DNA of 64,000 bases, taken from contig NC_053042.1 in NCBI RefSeq assembly GCF_003473485.1, positions 17,938,501 through 18,002,500 of the forward strand, written 5' to 3'. Shown in pieces: positions 1-12,744 of the stretch. This DNA is from Medicago truncatula. Lineage: Eukaryota > Streptophyta > Magnoliopsida > Fabales > Fabaceae. A program made the position numbers and the translations under genes. Under the pieces are notes generated by a model. It did not search any database and had not been told where the DNA came from. It worked only from the letters and a program-made list of their open reading frames with translations. The first letter of the stretch is position 1. Every line of letters begins with the position of its first letter.

Positions 1-880
1 TGAGGAGGAGGACGAGGATGTTGCTGATATAATAATGAAAGAAAAAAGGAATAAAGGAGCTGGCAAGGGAATCAACAGAAGTTGTGAACATCAACATGGT
101 AGAACCTTCAAAAGATGTATGTTTTTTATATCATACCGAAGAAAAAAAATACCAACTTGTTTTTTCATTTCAATATTTAGTTGTGTATGCAAGAGTAAAC
201 ATTTACCTAACCTTTGATATTGGTTTAGGGAGCATTGGAAGTAGCTCTGCAGCTCCAAATCTTGAAGATGATGAAATTGATGCTGAAATGTATATTCAGC
301 CAGGAAATCCATACTTCTATGCAAAACATTATGACTACAGACCAAACATATTGGTTTAATTCTTTTTATGCTTTTGTCATTTCATTCTTGTGTATATACA
401 TTTTTTTCTAACATATATTAATATGTGCATATTAAACAAACTTTTGCAGAATATTTCGAAGAATGTCATCAAGGATTTCTGCCTTTGCTTTACAAAGCAT
501 ATCACCATTGTATGTTGCCACTGCAAGGTATAACTGTTATCAATATCTTTTTTACACTTATGAAGTGAAGTACATTTTTATTGATTGTTTGTGTTGAGAA
601 ATTGATATTCAAGTTGTATTCATCCTTTCTGTCATCACAGGATGTTCAAAGTAACGGAATAGCAGCCTATCGTCATATATTGCCGCAGATGAGAACAAAA
701 CATATTGAAAAGAGAGGAGAAGTACGTAAATGGAAAGATGGCCGAGTATTTGTGCGAGGGTGGGAAGATTTCTGCAGAAAGAGCAAAATCACAGAAAATG
801 ATAAATGCTTGTGTGAACTTGTGTTGCGTAACGGCAAATCAATTGAAATGCTAAGGGTGCACGTTGTTAGGGAGAAATGA
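1..880 (+). CDS. B3-domain protein, REM-like (5' end outside window)
   Basis: Last four exons of a plant B3 DNA-binding protein; the gene begins upstream of the window. Exons read as <1-116, 229-353, 450-527 and 641-880 (stop TGA), all with GT/AG borders and matching phases. The first exon is acidic then basic (EEEDED, then a Lys/Arg stretch). The others spell one B3 domain: NPYFYAKHYDYRPNIL, then NISKNVIKDF, KHITIV, and the late part with the conserved GWEDFCRKSKITENDKC block. The order NPYF / IP-like strand / GW..F...N.L...D.C is typical of REM-type B3 proteins, which are nuclear transcription regulators. The C-terminus ends about 15 residues after the last B3 strand, so this is the final domain; earlier B3 domains may lie outside the window. 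Family is well supported; subfamily and target genes are not. Confidence 0.85.
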
Positions 881-1611
881 GTCAAGCAGCAAAAGCACTC
901 GTATTATTTCTGTAAAATATTTTTATGAAGTATGTATGTTTTTAATATAACTTATTGTAGTGTATTCCAGTACCATTTTTATTAGTATAATAACTATAAC
1001 ATTCTCAAGCTAAAACAAGGTACATCAATCTGTTCAGAATTTTTGATATAACTTTCGGATTAGCATTGTTTGAGTCGCATGCGTTGCAGTCAACCAGGTT
1101 GCAAACAACTAACTTTATTGTTTTCGGAATTAACTGAACCTCTCGCAGCATGAGCAAGGTTTCTTGCAGATCTTAAATAATGTCTTTCCTTTAAAATAAC
1201 TAGTATATTATAGTTTCATTATACTTGGGAACGTAGTGTTCATAAGTAATGTAAAACTCTGAAATACATCAATTACATATCATGTTTTACTCTTGCACCT
1301 TGCATATACAGTCACCAAAAGTTCCACATCTCATTAATGAAAATTGCCCCGTTCCCAGAAAGCTTCTTGGTAGCCTCTTTCATATCCAACTACTATTGCA
1401 CAAAACTTGGATTGAATCTTGAGATAAAACCGAAGAACAGATTTATTGCCATCTTCCAAAATAATTGCATATGGAATTGCCAATCAATAAACAGCTTTCA
1501 AAATAAGCCCATTTCTTTTGAAGAATTTGCTGTATAATTCACTCAAATATACACAGATCACGCCCTCCAGTGTACTGAGGCAACGAACAAAAAGCAACTT
1601 TGTTGACCCGT

Positions 1612-1690
1612 TACTCATGGATCTGGGTTGAAATGGCTGGTTCTTTGCCTTGGTTGGCATACTGGAAAACAGCTTCATGATCCATCAAAA
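1612..1690 (-). pseudogene. Decayed copy of the BLI last exon
   Basis: About 60 bases downstream of the BLI stop, on the same strand, is a stretch that resembles the last BLI exon. It reads WIMKLF-SSMPTKAKN beside WIMKLF-PGGPSKRRT in the real exon. The best 16-base block differs at one position (GATGGATTATGAAGCT against GATGGATCATGAAGCT). A TGA stands where the Gly codon before Trp would be. It probably lies in the 3' UTR and is not translated. Inferred as an old tandem duplication; chance similarity is not excluded. Confidence 0.4.
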
Positions 1691-1739
1691 CAGCTTTATA
1701 CATTTTCGTGACAACAATTACAATATAATGTAAGTAAGA

Positions 1740-4700
1740 TCAGAGAAGTTTGCTAGTTCTTCGTTTTGACGGCCCACCAGGAAATAGCTTCATAATCCAT
1801 CCCAACACTCTCTCCACCACCTAAAACAAAAAGAGATGTCAATTCCTTCTTCTAATACAAGTTTCTGACCCTAGTATTCTTAATGATTACAACTATTCAC
1901 TACTACTTAAGTTTTTCCAGCATAGACCAACTACTTCCACCCTTGACAATGAAATCGATGTTTTCCATTTTTTCTTATATTCTTGCACTGCTTACAACCA
2001 GTGAATGTTTCAGTTGCATAATAAAACTGGAATTTACTGACAATAGATGAGGATGTATAAATGATATGCTTGTCTTTCAGACAAGTTAACTCGACGAACA
2101 TAAATTGCACAACTGTCTTACCTCATCACCCTCATCTGCATACGGAATGTTCTCATACGTAACACGAGAATCTGGTTGTTTTGTCGAAATATTTTCAATA
2201 TTTCCGTTAACCATGTTTTGAGTAGTCAAAAGCTCTAATCTTTGGGTCTGGACCTCAAGTTTCCGGGACAACTCCTTGTTTATCTCCTTCAATAATGAAA
2301 CGAAACAGCAGAAATTGTGTGGTTAGGCTAAAACAGAACTAGAATAAATCAAAATACCAAGATTCTTACATAAACTTGCGCAATAAAGTTTCTAAAACTC
2401 AACTTTCTGACAGTGCAAACTCAACCACACATCATTGGCCATACAGTTTATTGTGACCATTTATGGGCATTAGATAGGAAAGAAAAAAGGGTAGAGACTA
2501 TAAATAAAGGAAATGTGATTATATCGTGTCCATAGAGTATAATATAAAGCACTGAAACAATTCATATAGATGACTTGCTCAAAAGACTAAACACTGATAT
2601 ACAATGATTTGGTTTTTGATGCACAAAAGACTAAACACTGAACCTTTCTTATACTAATAAATACTCCAAATCTTAATTAAATAGGAAAACAAATCATGAT
2701 ATAACAAATAAACATGGAAACAAATCTTAAAGAGATAGTCTAGGATCCTAAAAGATAAAAAAACTAACTGTATGATATAAAGATACTTTCAAGATAATAT
2801 AAAGATGAAGATATTTTAATATCTTCTAGTACCAATTAAAAGTAAAAATAACCAAATACTATAATTTGGTATTGATGCTTGACTGAAACGCCAGATCACA
2901 TCTAAGAAAAGTTGAGACCAAATTGCAGCTTTGGCAAAAGCGGGAGCCAGACTGCAATTTGGAAGAATAAGAGAATGAAACAGCAACTGAGACAAAACCA
3001 GTTTCAAACTAAGAGATGAATCCAGTGTCGAAGCGTAACTAAGAAGAAACTAATACCAACCACATCTGAAAGAAAAATCATGTCAAACCACAACGCAGAC
3101 AACCAGTTCAAATCACAGCTGAGATAAAACATGAGCAGAAGTGCAGTTGAGACAGAACTCGTACCAAACAACAACTACAAAAATCGTGTCAAACTATCCA
3201 CAACTGAGATTAAACCTGAGCAAAGCAGCAACTGAGGCAAAATGGTGCCAAACAGAAACCAAGACAAAACTAGAATCTAACAATGACCGAGACAAACCAG
3301 CATTGGCAGAGAGCAACACAAAGTAGTACCAAAAAGCAGCTAAGAAAAATAGAAGTGTAAAACTATGACAGGGATATAACTAGTGTTTTGAAAGAAACAC
3401 GTCCAATCTTAGATCCGATCAGAGAGACGGATATAAAAGCAGGAGATAACCTGGAGGATTGCAATTTGTTCATCAAACTCTCAACTGATTCGTTACTAAG
3501 AACCCAAATCTAATCTTACTTTAAAAAAAGTGTTCTCTTCCACAACTCCACTAGCAAGTTAAATACTAGAGAAAAAGAAAATAAGTGTCCATTGAGTCAT
3601 ACAAAATAGAATTCTAATTGAATTACCTTCATTCTTGAACTCTCAGATGATTCAAATGCCAAGGATTTCATCAATTCTTCTTTCTCCAATGCCAGCTACA
3701 GTAAAATGCTATACAGGTGAATATTTAAGCTTATTTGATTGCAATTTCACTCTACTATGATGAGATGAAACAGGACGGGTGAAAGCAGCGTGAGGTGGCA
3801 CGACCTCACGTTGCTCATTACTGTTTGGAAAATTACTTTTTACACCAATCCTGCTTCTAGATTATATATTACTGCTTGAGTTTTCAAGAGACCAACTCCT
3901 ACCTCAGAAATAAGTGCATTAATGTTCTCAATCACTCTCATCTGATCATGAGGAATATTCACAGGAGAAACTCCAAAAGATGAATGTGTAGTTTCAGGAA
4001 CTACGGACAAACTAGATGGTTCAGCATCACGAACAGCAGCATTATCATTGATTTCTGTGTTGGAAGAGTTTGAAGCAGGATCTTCACTCACTGCATTTTG
4101 TAGATGTATAAAGTATAAACATAACTAGAAAACTAAACCGGTAAAAATATCCAAATGATTGGGAGTGTTCGATTAAGAAAACAACATATAACCTTCCGAA
4201 ATTCATTTTTAAATGATGTGAACACAAGTACCAGCAAGTTTATATTTGCTGTAAATGTCTCGGTACGAGAAAATTTTATAAATGCTGGAAAAATCTGATG
4301 CCAGATATTGGTTATTTACCCAAGTACAAGACATTCTGGGTCTGGCAACAAGTTATCTAAGCTAATATAGTTTATAATAAAACAAAATGAACCTAAACTA
4401 GGTACACTGCAGTATAAATTCAAATGCTTGGTCTGCAGAACCAGATGACAATAAAACTCTTCATTCAACCATATTGTTAATAGATAGACATTATAACACA
4501 ATAGAAAAATGTCCTCTCTTATTCACTTTTAAGAATAATTGAACCCCAGAATCATGCTTAAGTGACTTTAGCATGCAAGGAAAATATAAGTCAATGACCC
4601 ATGAAAGAATACCAAACAGACAAAGTAATAACCATACTGAGGAAACAAACCTAAATCCTCGGTAGATGTAGAGCCATCTCTTTTACTTGTTTTATTCTCA

Positions 4701-7700
4701 GGTTTTCCAAATCCTGAACCCTTTCTCACCTTAGAGAGCAACATCTTCTTTTCTGCATCAGTGCAATGACAAATAATGAACATGGTTTTAAAGTTCATAT
4801 ATGACTTAATTCACATAAAATTTGTCTAGAATTTTGTAAGAAAAGTTTTTATTTTATAAGACAATTTAGATAGTCAAAGTTTAGTGGCCAATAAATGGCT
4901 TGCTAGCATTATTAGTATGCCTAACTAACTGAGCTTGTACAGCAAGCTTTTACAATTAAGCTAGCGAGCTATAAAAAAGATGGAACTGGAGAACTGGTAT
5001 ATTCTCACACCCTAATATTTGTATCGCCATAAAAAAGCGTAATTATATCAAAAGAGAACAAATCAAAATTACAAGATACCACCAATAAAAGAAAGAGCAA
5101 GAAGGAAATACATTCAGCTCTCTAAATACCCAGAAAATAGTGAAATGTGTACAAGTCCTAAACATTAAATGAGTTGCCGTCTATGAGTGTTGTCCACATA
5201 TATCAGAAGCGTCAATGGTGTAGGTCCTGAATGTATCATATCATAAAAAGGTATACATTTCATGCAAAAAGAATTCAATCTTGTTTTAAAGAAACAATTA
5301 TTAGAGACATATAGATATCAGACATCACTAGCTATAACTAAAGTTCCAGACACATAGATATCAGACTCCACTAGCAAAAAATTAATACAGATCTCAAACA
5401 AGTATTTTAATAAAATAAACAGTTAATGACCTACCAGAATCTGTCGCAGAACATGTAACCATTTGTCCAAAACTAAACTAAACCAATATGGGCAGAACAC
5501 CGCCATCATAAAAGTGCCATCAAGTATTTTGATTGTTTACTTATGTAAGCACGCTCATAAACTAAAGGATCCTAAATTAAGAATTAATATGACATGTCAT
5601 GAAACAAGATAGAAGAAAGATTGGACAATCCGAAGATGCTATTTTTCTATCTTCTATTTCCATTGCTAGTTAACATCCCTCCTTAATCCTGATGTTTTGC
5701 TTCTTTCAAAAGCTTCGTATAAGAAAAAACCCCTAGCCCTACCATCATCAGTCCACATTGGAATGCCAAGAGAAATTTCAACGACAACTCAAAAATCAGA
5801 GGAAACAATAAAATCTACAAAAATCTAAACTGCTGTGATAAATTAAAGTTGAATTCTGATTACCTTCTTGAAGAGCATCAATGGTTGACTGCAAATCGCG
5901 GCGGTCTTTTTCAAGGCTCGACATTTTCTTTCTGTAATATTTATAATCAGCTGTCATCTTAAAATGCTGCGGTATCTTTATAGATAAACTCATTCATGAG
6001 AAGTACCAAATGGAAGGAAATGAAGAGATGACATCTAATCAAATTTCATCAGAATGAGAAGTACCATATTGTATTGAAGGACACCCATACAAAAAGTAAT
6101 TGTGCCCAAACCCAATTAGGTTTCCAATAATTATTCTGCTAAAAATAAAAATTACTTCAAGTTTTTATTATGGATGTCTTCCCTAATTCCGATTTGCACT
6201 CGGTTCAATTTTTCATACGTTGTTTGAGAAAAGACAATTTAATACATAATTAAAATCTCAATGACCATACAAAAATGTTCGATCAACACTCCAACACATT
6301 CATACTAATAACACAATCATTTTTAGCTATAACTTGACCGGCAACATTAGACAGAAGTCTAGATAAAGCAGATAATCGAAAATAGATCCCACAGTAAGTG
6401 CCACCATTTCTGGCAGAAACCATGGGTGAATATCCACTAAATCTTCATTTTTCTGTCTAGTATTTGCGGCATATTTAAAAGTTCAAAACTACCTGTATGA
6501 AGAAATTTCTGCTTGTTCAATTTCCAACTGCTTCTCAAGCTTTAACTCATTTGATCTTAGTCTGAGTGCCTAAGAAGTTGATTGAACAAAACAATAAATC
6601 AAAAGTTAGAATCTGATATATCTATTAACTCCTAAATCTATTAACAATGGTTAACCTACACGTGCTCATTAAAAGAGTGACACTTGTGTCTGTGTTTGGT
6701 TCGATAGACATTACATAATCACTCTATATCAAGGATGGAAGTGGTGATGTTTTTATTAAACCAGGCAATGCAGATATAATTTTACATTAGAATTAGAATA
6801 TTAACAAATCTGTCTCTTAAGTTTTTGGGCTGAAGCAAGGAGCCATGGACATTGCATTGGTCGGATGGAGATGTGATTCATCCAAGTTGGAGCTCATTAA
6901 ATATAAATGTACTCACATTACAAAATCAACCTTTTTTGAAAGCACATCCTACAAATGATATATACACCCTCCGGTAACTATTATAAGCAAAAATTATCTT
7001 CTCTAAATTCATTGAATAATTGATATATTTGGTCTATAATAGAAATCAATACATCAGTGATTCAATGAATCTAAAAAGTGGTATTTTGCTTTTAATAGTG
7101 ACCAGAGGGAGTATTTATCTTTGCATTAGAGGTTTGTCTAATTCATATATACTACCTGGGTTTTGGATGAAGAGGTTAATGTTAAAGAGTCCCACATCGG
7201 ATAAGAGATGGTCTGACAATATGTTTATAAGTGGGGGCAATCCTCATCTCACCAGTCCGTTATGTGGGGGTTGTGTTGGGCCCAACCACACATTCTAAAA
7301 GTTACCATTTAAAATTTGAGATATTATTCTATGCTAATAATGTTATTAATAATCTCTGTTGTCAATAGCGGCCACTACCGGCAATATCGCGGTGCGGAGC
7401 GGCCAAAATAGCCATAACGCTACAGAGACAGGGATGATAATTATTGATCATTTAAATATATAATTTAGATATTTTTAATGTTTTTTTAGAGGAATTTAAA
7501 TCTTTTGAATGTTATTTATTAATATATAATTTCTACTGAAATCTTCAAAAAAAAAAAATTCTACTAAAAATTTAATTAATGTTAACCTACTAATTTTATC
7601 TTTAAAAAGGGTGATGTGCACATAGCCAAAAGCAAAAGTAAACTTTATATCAATTGCAATCTTAAACTTTAATTTAGAGTTTGTTATGATGAGTTTTCTG

Positions 7701-10700
7701 TTGACTTAGTTAATTCAATACCTATGAATAAAAATCTTAATCATTGTAGACGTCAATAATTTCATATGACTATAGAGCAGTTATTTACATTAGATAAAAC
7801 AAGTACAGATTACAACTTGATTTCTAATAGAAGATGACAAAAAATTTATACGGTCTTCAAAAGTAAATACAAATACAAAACATACCAAGAAAAATCCCTA
7901 CCTTCTCCTCTAAGCCAATGACTTCGGATGCCAATAACTTGGCACGCTCATCAGCTGCATTACACTCAAGTTGCACATTTGTATATTCACTCTTGATAGC
8001 CTCCAGTTCAACCTGTTGATGTGAAAAGTTAAGATACCTACCGATGACAGAGGCAGAGGGAAGAATGACAAAGTGGAAAGCAACTACGGAGATATGCACA
8101 GAAATTAACTTTTTTTCCAACAAAAATTTGGTCAACAGTCAATGTTGTAGGAAGTATAAGTTCCACTTAAAGCACTAAAAATTTGAAATCGAAAAGAGGA
8201 CCGTGAAAATCTTAGATATATCAGGAAAAACACCATACTGCGCAAAAAACCAAAATGATTATGCAAATAGATAGGAGGAGGCTTTGATACAAACCAGTTG
8301 TGATTTGATCTCTTGCTTTAAGTTCTCCATTTCTGATTTCAATTGATTGACAACACTTCTCTGTGAAAACAAAAAAACAAATCATTATATAATAAAGCAG
8401 GAGACTGATTTGTATCCCTACAGACAACTATTCTACACCAAACCAAACATAAAGCAGCAATTTAAATCCAAATCAGAGTACGTATAACGCCAAAGTAACA
8501 AAGAACAAAGTACTAGCACAAATTAACTTTCTTATATATAGGACTGGAAGGAGTATATATAGTATATATTCTATAATGATAACAAAGAAAAATCGTCAAT
8601 ACCAATGACAAGTGGTTGAAAATAAGCAAAAGACAGATAATATGATAAAAATGAAAAACTGGAAAAGTCTCAAACTTGAATATGCTACAAAATGGCATAC
8701 TATTATTTGTAAACCAACCTGATGGTTATAATTTTCAGTCAGAGATGAATTTTCAGTAGCTAGTGACTCGGCTAAAACTCGAGAAGCCTCAAGAGCGCGT
8801 TGTAAAGAAAATTTTTCTTGTGTTAGATCTTCAATATGCTGCATAATAAAAAATGGAAAAACAAAGATAAATATATAAACCAACGTAATATATATGTATA
8901 TGTGTGTGTGTGTGTTCACATTTAATAGTGGCGTTATATGCCAAGACGCTTACAACATGCAAATGCATTAATAACCTCCCCCCATTGAATATTGTGTAAC
9001 AACGACTAAAAAGATTCTGATTTCATTTTTAACACGTAAGAATTTTAAACTTTTGCAGGTTGATGGTAGAAGTTAAATAAAAGAACTGTTGGAAAAACAA
9101 CATAGGAAAAGTGTAAAGTATGACTCCAAATATTTTCTAGAAAAGAAAGGAGAGAATTGAAAAGAAAAACAATAACTGGTCTCTATTGTTGTTTATAATA
9201 GTCAGAGGTTGTTAATATTGTGTAAAGTATTGCACTAAAGCTCCCACATACGCAGGTCAGGAACGGGTCCCACTATTTTGGTGTATTGTACGCAGCCTTA
9301 CCCTGTTTTTTACACAAGAGGCTGTTTCTAGGACTTGAACCCATGACCATTCAGTCACGTGACAACAACTTTACCGTTGCACCAAGGCTCCCCCTTAAAA
9401 TAATAATCTAAATAATTTGACTACCACAAACCATTGAGATTACCCTGAACAGTTGACATATAGAAAACAAATTCAATATTTCCCCTGCTAAATAATGAGG
9501 TTACGTATACCAATATTCTGGTCCTCAAACTGGCAAACGAATATGATATACAATTTATATCCACATTCTATTGGTTTAAAGTAATAAGGATATCACACTG
9601 CATAAATCATGTTGGCTTGTATCTTATTTCTAAATTATTGACATCCCTTTTGCAACATATGCAGTAAATCATGCGGTCAAAAAATATCAATGACACCAAT
9701 GAAAAGTTAGGTGTGTTTTAGCTCATATATTTAGTGTATAGTAATAAATTACAGATATCCCCTAACAACCAAATGCTTAAACATCTACAAATATCAATGT
9801 ATGTAATAAATTGAGCACATTCATTAAAAACAAATAGGAAAAGTGAAGCACCGCAACATCATACAATCGGCATAAAAAAAAAAACAAAAAAGAAATGCCT
9901 TGACCATAACTAGTGGAAACCACCTGTTCTAAAGTTGAAAAGTCTTCATTTTGTGAAGATGAGTAAAAGTCGTGCTTCTTCTCCATGCCATTTTCCTTAG
10001 CACTTATCATCGGTGTGTCCTGATTATTACTAAAAACTGGAGCAGATGTAAGATTTGAGAAAAGTCCCCCAGATTTAGTGTCTTCAGATGGCTTATGGAA
10101 ATAAGTAGACCCTGATGTGTCATTGCTGCTTGATTCTAAATGACTAAATTTAGAGGCATCTTGCTCAGGTTGATAAAATGGAGACCCCATAGAAGGTCTA
10201 GCAACATTTAGAGAATCAAGAAAAGATGGACGTAACTTTCTAGAACTTGATTCCGTTGACGCTGAATTTATTGGTGAATGGTTAGAGGAATTCCTCACTT
10301 CATAACCAATGGAATCATATTTAGGTATAGTTGCACCATGAAGACTAGGCAAATCACTATCAGATCTAATGGTCTCTCTAAACATAGAACTGATAGAATC
10401 ACTGAAGCCTGTAGTACATCATATATTGTGCAAATTTCATCAGCAGAGAGCACTATGTCATTGTCAGGTTGAATGGAAATGTGAAACTATAGAAGCACAA
10501 AAATAAAGGTTAAATTGTTACCTCCAGAAACCAAACCATGCAAAGAGCCACCATCCAAAGTGCTAGAACTTGTCAGCTTAGTTTTCTGCAGTGAATCAAC
10601 AGAGTTCTCACGTATAATTTTTGACGGAACGTAAGGAGAAGAGCCATCAGTAACTGCATAATCCTTCACAGAATTGTTACTCTTGTTTGACTGACTTCCA

Positions 10701-12491
10701 TTCATTCCATGAAGGCTAGACTGACTAGTACTGTTATCAAACTCTTGACTTCCTTGAGAGCGTAGAAAAGTACTTTGGGGGTTTGTTGTTCCATAGGGAA
10801 ATCCACCAACACCACTGGTGTGAATTCCATATAGATCATTTGTTTTATTTGCCTCGCTATTTTGACTAACATCTGCAGATGTAATAAAAGTAGAAGCATT
10901 ATATCTTTTAGCTTCATCGATATCTGAATGTTCCTCCACCGGACTAGTAGTTGATGTATTAAGATCATTTCTCACAAGACTACTTGCACCAGCTAAAGAC
11001 CCTTGATTACTACTTTGGTTAAACAAATTCACATTCTTCTGGTTACTTATCCTAGTGTCAGTAACAGCTCCTCCAATGCCATCAGATGTGGTAACTCCAT
11101 CTGACTCATTAACTCGAACATTTTCAACTTCCAAAGGCTGTTTCTGATTTTGGGTGGCTTTTGAATTCTGAACAGTGCCAGAGGATGCAGTCTTCTTGGC
11201 CCGCTCTTCAGCTTTTTTTTTACGAAACTCCTCCAGCTGCAAGACCCAAAAAATTAATTATTTAAGATGGGAAACAATGGAAAATAAAATAATAAAATAG
11301 ATTTTGAAACACTCACACGCATGAAAATTATTTATAAATAAAAAATAAAATTTAATAATACTAAAAATTATAAACCACTCGGAAAAGAAAATAGAAAATC
11401 AGTTTTTTTTTTTCAAAACTGAACTAGTTTCTCCTTTCTAGTTTCCTTCAATGTTGTTAAATGGCAGCTATAGCAACGCTATACTACCGCTATATCCTAG
11501 CAGAATTTTGATACTAAAATTTTCTCCTTTCTAGTTTCCTTCAATGTTGTTAAATGGCAGCTATAGCAACGCTATACTACCGCTATATCCTAGCAGAATT
11601 TTGATACTAAAATTTTCTCCTTTCTAGTTTCCTTCAATGTTGTTAAATGGCAGCTATAGCGACGCTATACTACCGCTATATCCTAGCAGAATTTTGACAA
11701 ACCGCTATCGTTCCGCGATACGCTATTTAATACAAAATGTAGTCAAATAGTGGCTAAAGTAGCGATATAGAACTATTGCATAGAGGAGTTTTAACAATGC
11801 GCTATTTTCTGCTATCCGCAACTAAGAAATTAACAAAAATTCATTAACAAAAAACCGGATCCTTATGCAGCTAGCAACAATATAGCCTATTTCCTTCCAA
11901 TAACAGAATAGACTGACTTCTTTCTCTCTTCCATATGTTAAGACTTCAAAGGCAGCACTCCATAATCAGTGTTGCTAAATAACAGCTATAGCCCTATGGC
12001 ATATCGAAATTTAAACAAAATGCTATTGTTTTGCAATATGCTATTTAGTACAAAATATTGTCAAATAGCCGCTATAACACTGTTGCAAAGCAGAATATGA
12101 AGAAACTGTTATTCTCCGCGATCCGCAATTAATAAAACTGATAATTTTGATTGTGTATTCAATCAAAATTCCTCTTCTATTCACCACTTCCTATCTCCCT
12201 CAATTAACCCTCCTCATACCAAAAACATAAAAAAAAAATAAAAAAAAAAACTTTATAATAAAACAAATCACCCACATTACTGTAGCATACACAAAATTCA
12301 TAAAAAATGATAAAGAATCCCAAAATTACACAAAAATGTATAGCATAAACAATACCAAAATTAATTAATACCCTAATTCTAAACCTTGAAGAAGCTAATA
12401 ATGAAAATTGAAGAAATTTGGAAAATGAAATGCATACCCGACGTTTTCCAGCTTCGAGATGCTCTTGCTTCCGCACCTGAGCCGACGCCAT
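1740..12491 (-). CDS. BLI: BLISTER-like coiled-coil protein
   Basis: Complete gene of 13 exons: 12438-12491, 10522-11236, 9924-10408, 8719-8838, 8295-8360, 7902-8012, 6493-6569, 5864-5931, 4651-4752, 3903-4090, 3627-3695, 2122-2286, 1740-1820. The phases join to 766 residues (Arabidopsis BLISTER is about 714). Diagnostic parts: N-terminus MASAQVRKQEHLEAGKRR followed by LEEFRKKKAEERAKK; a Ser/Asn-rich, low-complexity middle (about 35-415); a long SMC-like coiled coil (about 419-740) with HIEDLTQEKFSLQRALEASR and ECNAADERAKLLASEVIGL; and the C-terminus VVERVLGWIMKLFPGGPS. In Arabidopsis BLI binds the Polycomb methyltransferase CURLY LEAF and affects development and stress responses; it is nuclear and Golgi-linked. 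The start is the only Met that gives the conserved N-terminus. Introns hold MITEs, an Au SINE and tandem repeats. Identity is nearly certain; function here is by homology. Confidence 0.95.
2930..3330. repeat. Degenerate minisatellite in a BLI intron
   Basis: In the intron between BLI exons 11 and 12, a motif close to AACTGAGACAAAACTGGTAC recurs at irregular 27-40 base spacing (near 2981, 3116, 3146, 3201, 3229, 3258 and 3285). Copies are strongly diverged. Part of the top strand is open by chance (3141-3326) but is compositionally repeat, not gene. Confidence 0.55.
6965..7111. mobile_element. Stowaway-like MITE (147 bp)
   Basis: In the BLI intron between exons 6 and 7. Ends are inverted: CACCCTCCGGTAACTATTAT on the left and the complement of GTGACCAGAGGGAG on the right, both followed inward by a TTTTGC / GCAAAA block. 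TA lies on both sides (6963-6964 and 7112-7113), the target-site duplication expected for Tc1/mariner MITEs. The open frame at 7020-7298 runs through it and is not a gene. Fragments of the same family lie at 29314-29391 and 59628-59658. Confidence 0.75.
7175..7300. repeat. Dispersed repeat with TCCCACATCGG core
   Basis: Contains AGTCCCACATCGGATAAGAG, then GTGGGGGCAATCCTCATCTC and TTGGGCCCAACCACA. The TCCCACATCGG core is common in small plant LTR elements of the TRIM type. No matching second LTR, primer site or duplicated target was seen, so only a fragment is claimed. It lies in a BLI intron. Confidence 0.4.
7365..7440. repeat. GCTAT-type dispersed repeat fragment
   Basis: A stretch with GCGGCCACTACCGGCAATAT and AGCGGCCAAAATAGCC belongs to the same GCTAT/GCGGC-rich family seen at 11431-12130 and 23395-23575. 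The family looks like debris of a DNA transposon common in legumes; its class is not shown by the sequence. Confidence 0.4.
9221..9394 (-). mobile_element. Au SINE
   Basis: Read on the minus strand, the element starts near GGGAGCCTTGGTGCAACGG (RNA polymerase III A box) and continues with GGGTTCAAGTCC (B box). It then has the conserved Au body: AAACAGCCTCTTG, AACAGGGTAAGGCTGCGTAC, AATACACCAAA, GTGGGACCC and GGGAGCTTTAGTGCA at the 3' end. This order is that of the plant Au SINE family. It sits in the BLI intron between exons 3 and 4. No clear target duplication was found, so insertion is probably old. Confidence 0.85.
11431..11700. repeat. Three tandem 93-bp units in BLI intron 1
   Basis: Units start at 11431, 11524 and 11617 with CTCCTTTCTAGTTTCCTTCA and are almost identical; the third differs by AGCGACGC for AGCAACGC and its end changes after GAATTTTGA. 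Each contains the GCTATAGC / CTATACTACCGCTATATCC core of the GCTAT family, which goes on in diverged form to about 12130. This looks like recent local amplification of an older transposon remnant. Confidence 0.85.
11701..12130. repeat. Diverged GCTAT-family repeat in BLI intron 1
   Basis: Repeated GCTATTT, TAGCGATATAG, CAGCTATAGCCC and GCAATATGCTATTTAG motifs continue the family of the tandem units next to it. No terminal repeats or coding capacity are visible. A related stretch with both strand senses lies in the NDUFA13 intron at 23395-23575. Confidence 0.45.
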
Positions 12492-12701
12492 TTGAGAAAA
12501 GCGGAGGATCTAGAAGAGATTTTTGAAATCAACGAATTCAAAATCTCAATGCATAAATCACCATTCACGTTGCAATGAATCCGAATTGAAGAAATTTGAA
12601 GAGAATTTCCAAGATCGCAGAATCAATTTGATAAATTTGAAAATTGAAACGTTAAAAGGAGAATCGAAAGTGTTGGAATTCAGACAGAAGTGCCCGATCT
12701 G

Positions 12702-12702
<1 letters not shown>

Positions 12703-12740
<38 letters not shown>
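12703..12740. repeat. (GA)n microsatellite upstream of BLI
   Basis: Roughly 18 uninterrupted GA units about 210 bases upstream of the BLI start, so CT-rich in the transcript sense. CT tracts in plant 5' UTRs and core promoters are common and bind BPC/GAGA-binding proteins. Whether this one is in the transcript cannot be seen. Confidence 0.85.

Positions 12741-12744
<4 letters not shown>

Noticed and set aside
7020..7298. Plus-strand 92-residue frame
   Set aside because: Runs through a MITE and a TRIM-like repeat within a BLI intron.
10278..10472. Plus-strand open frame
   Set aside because: Lies antisense to BLI exon 3, whose minus-strand frame is conserved; no protein features.
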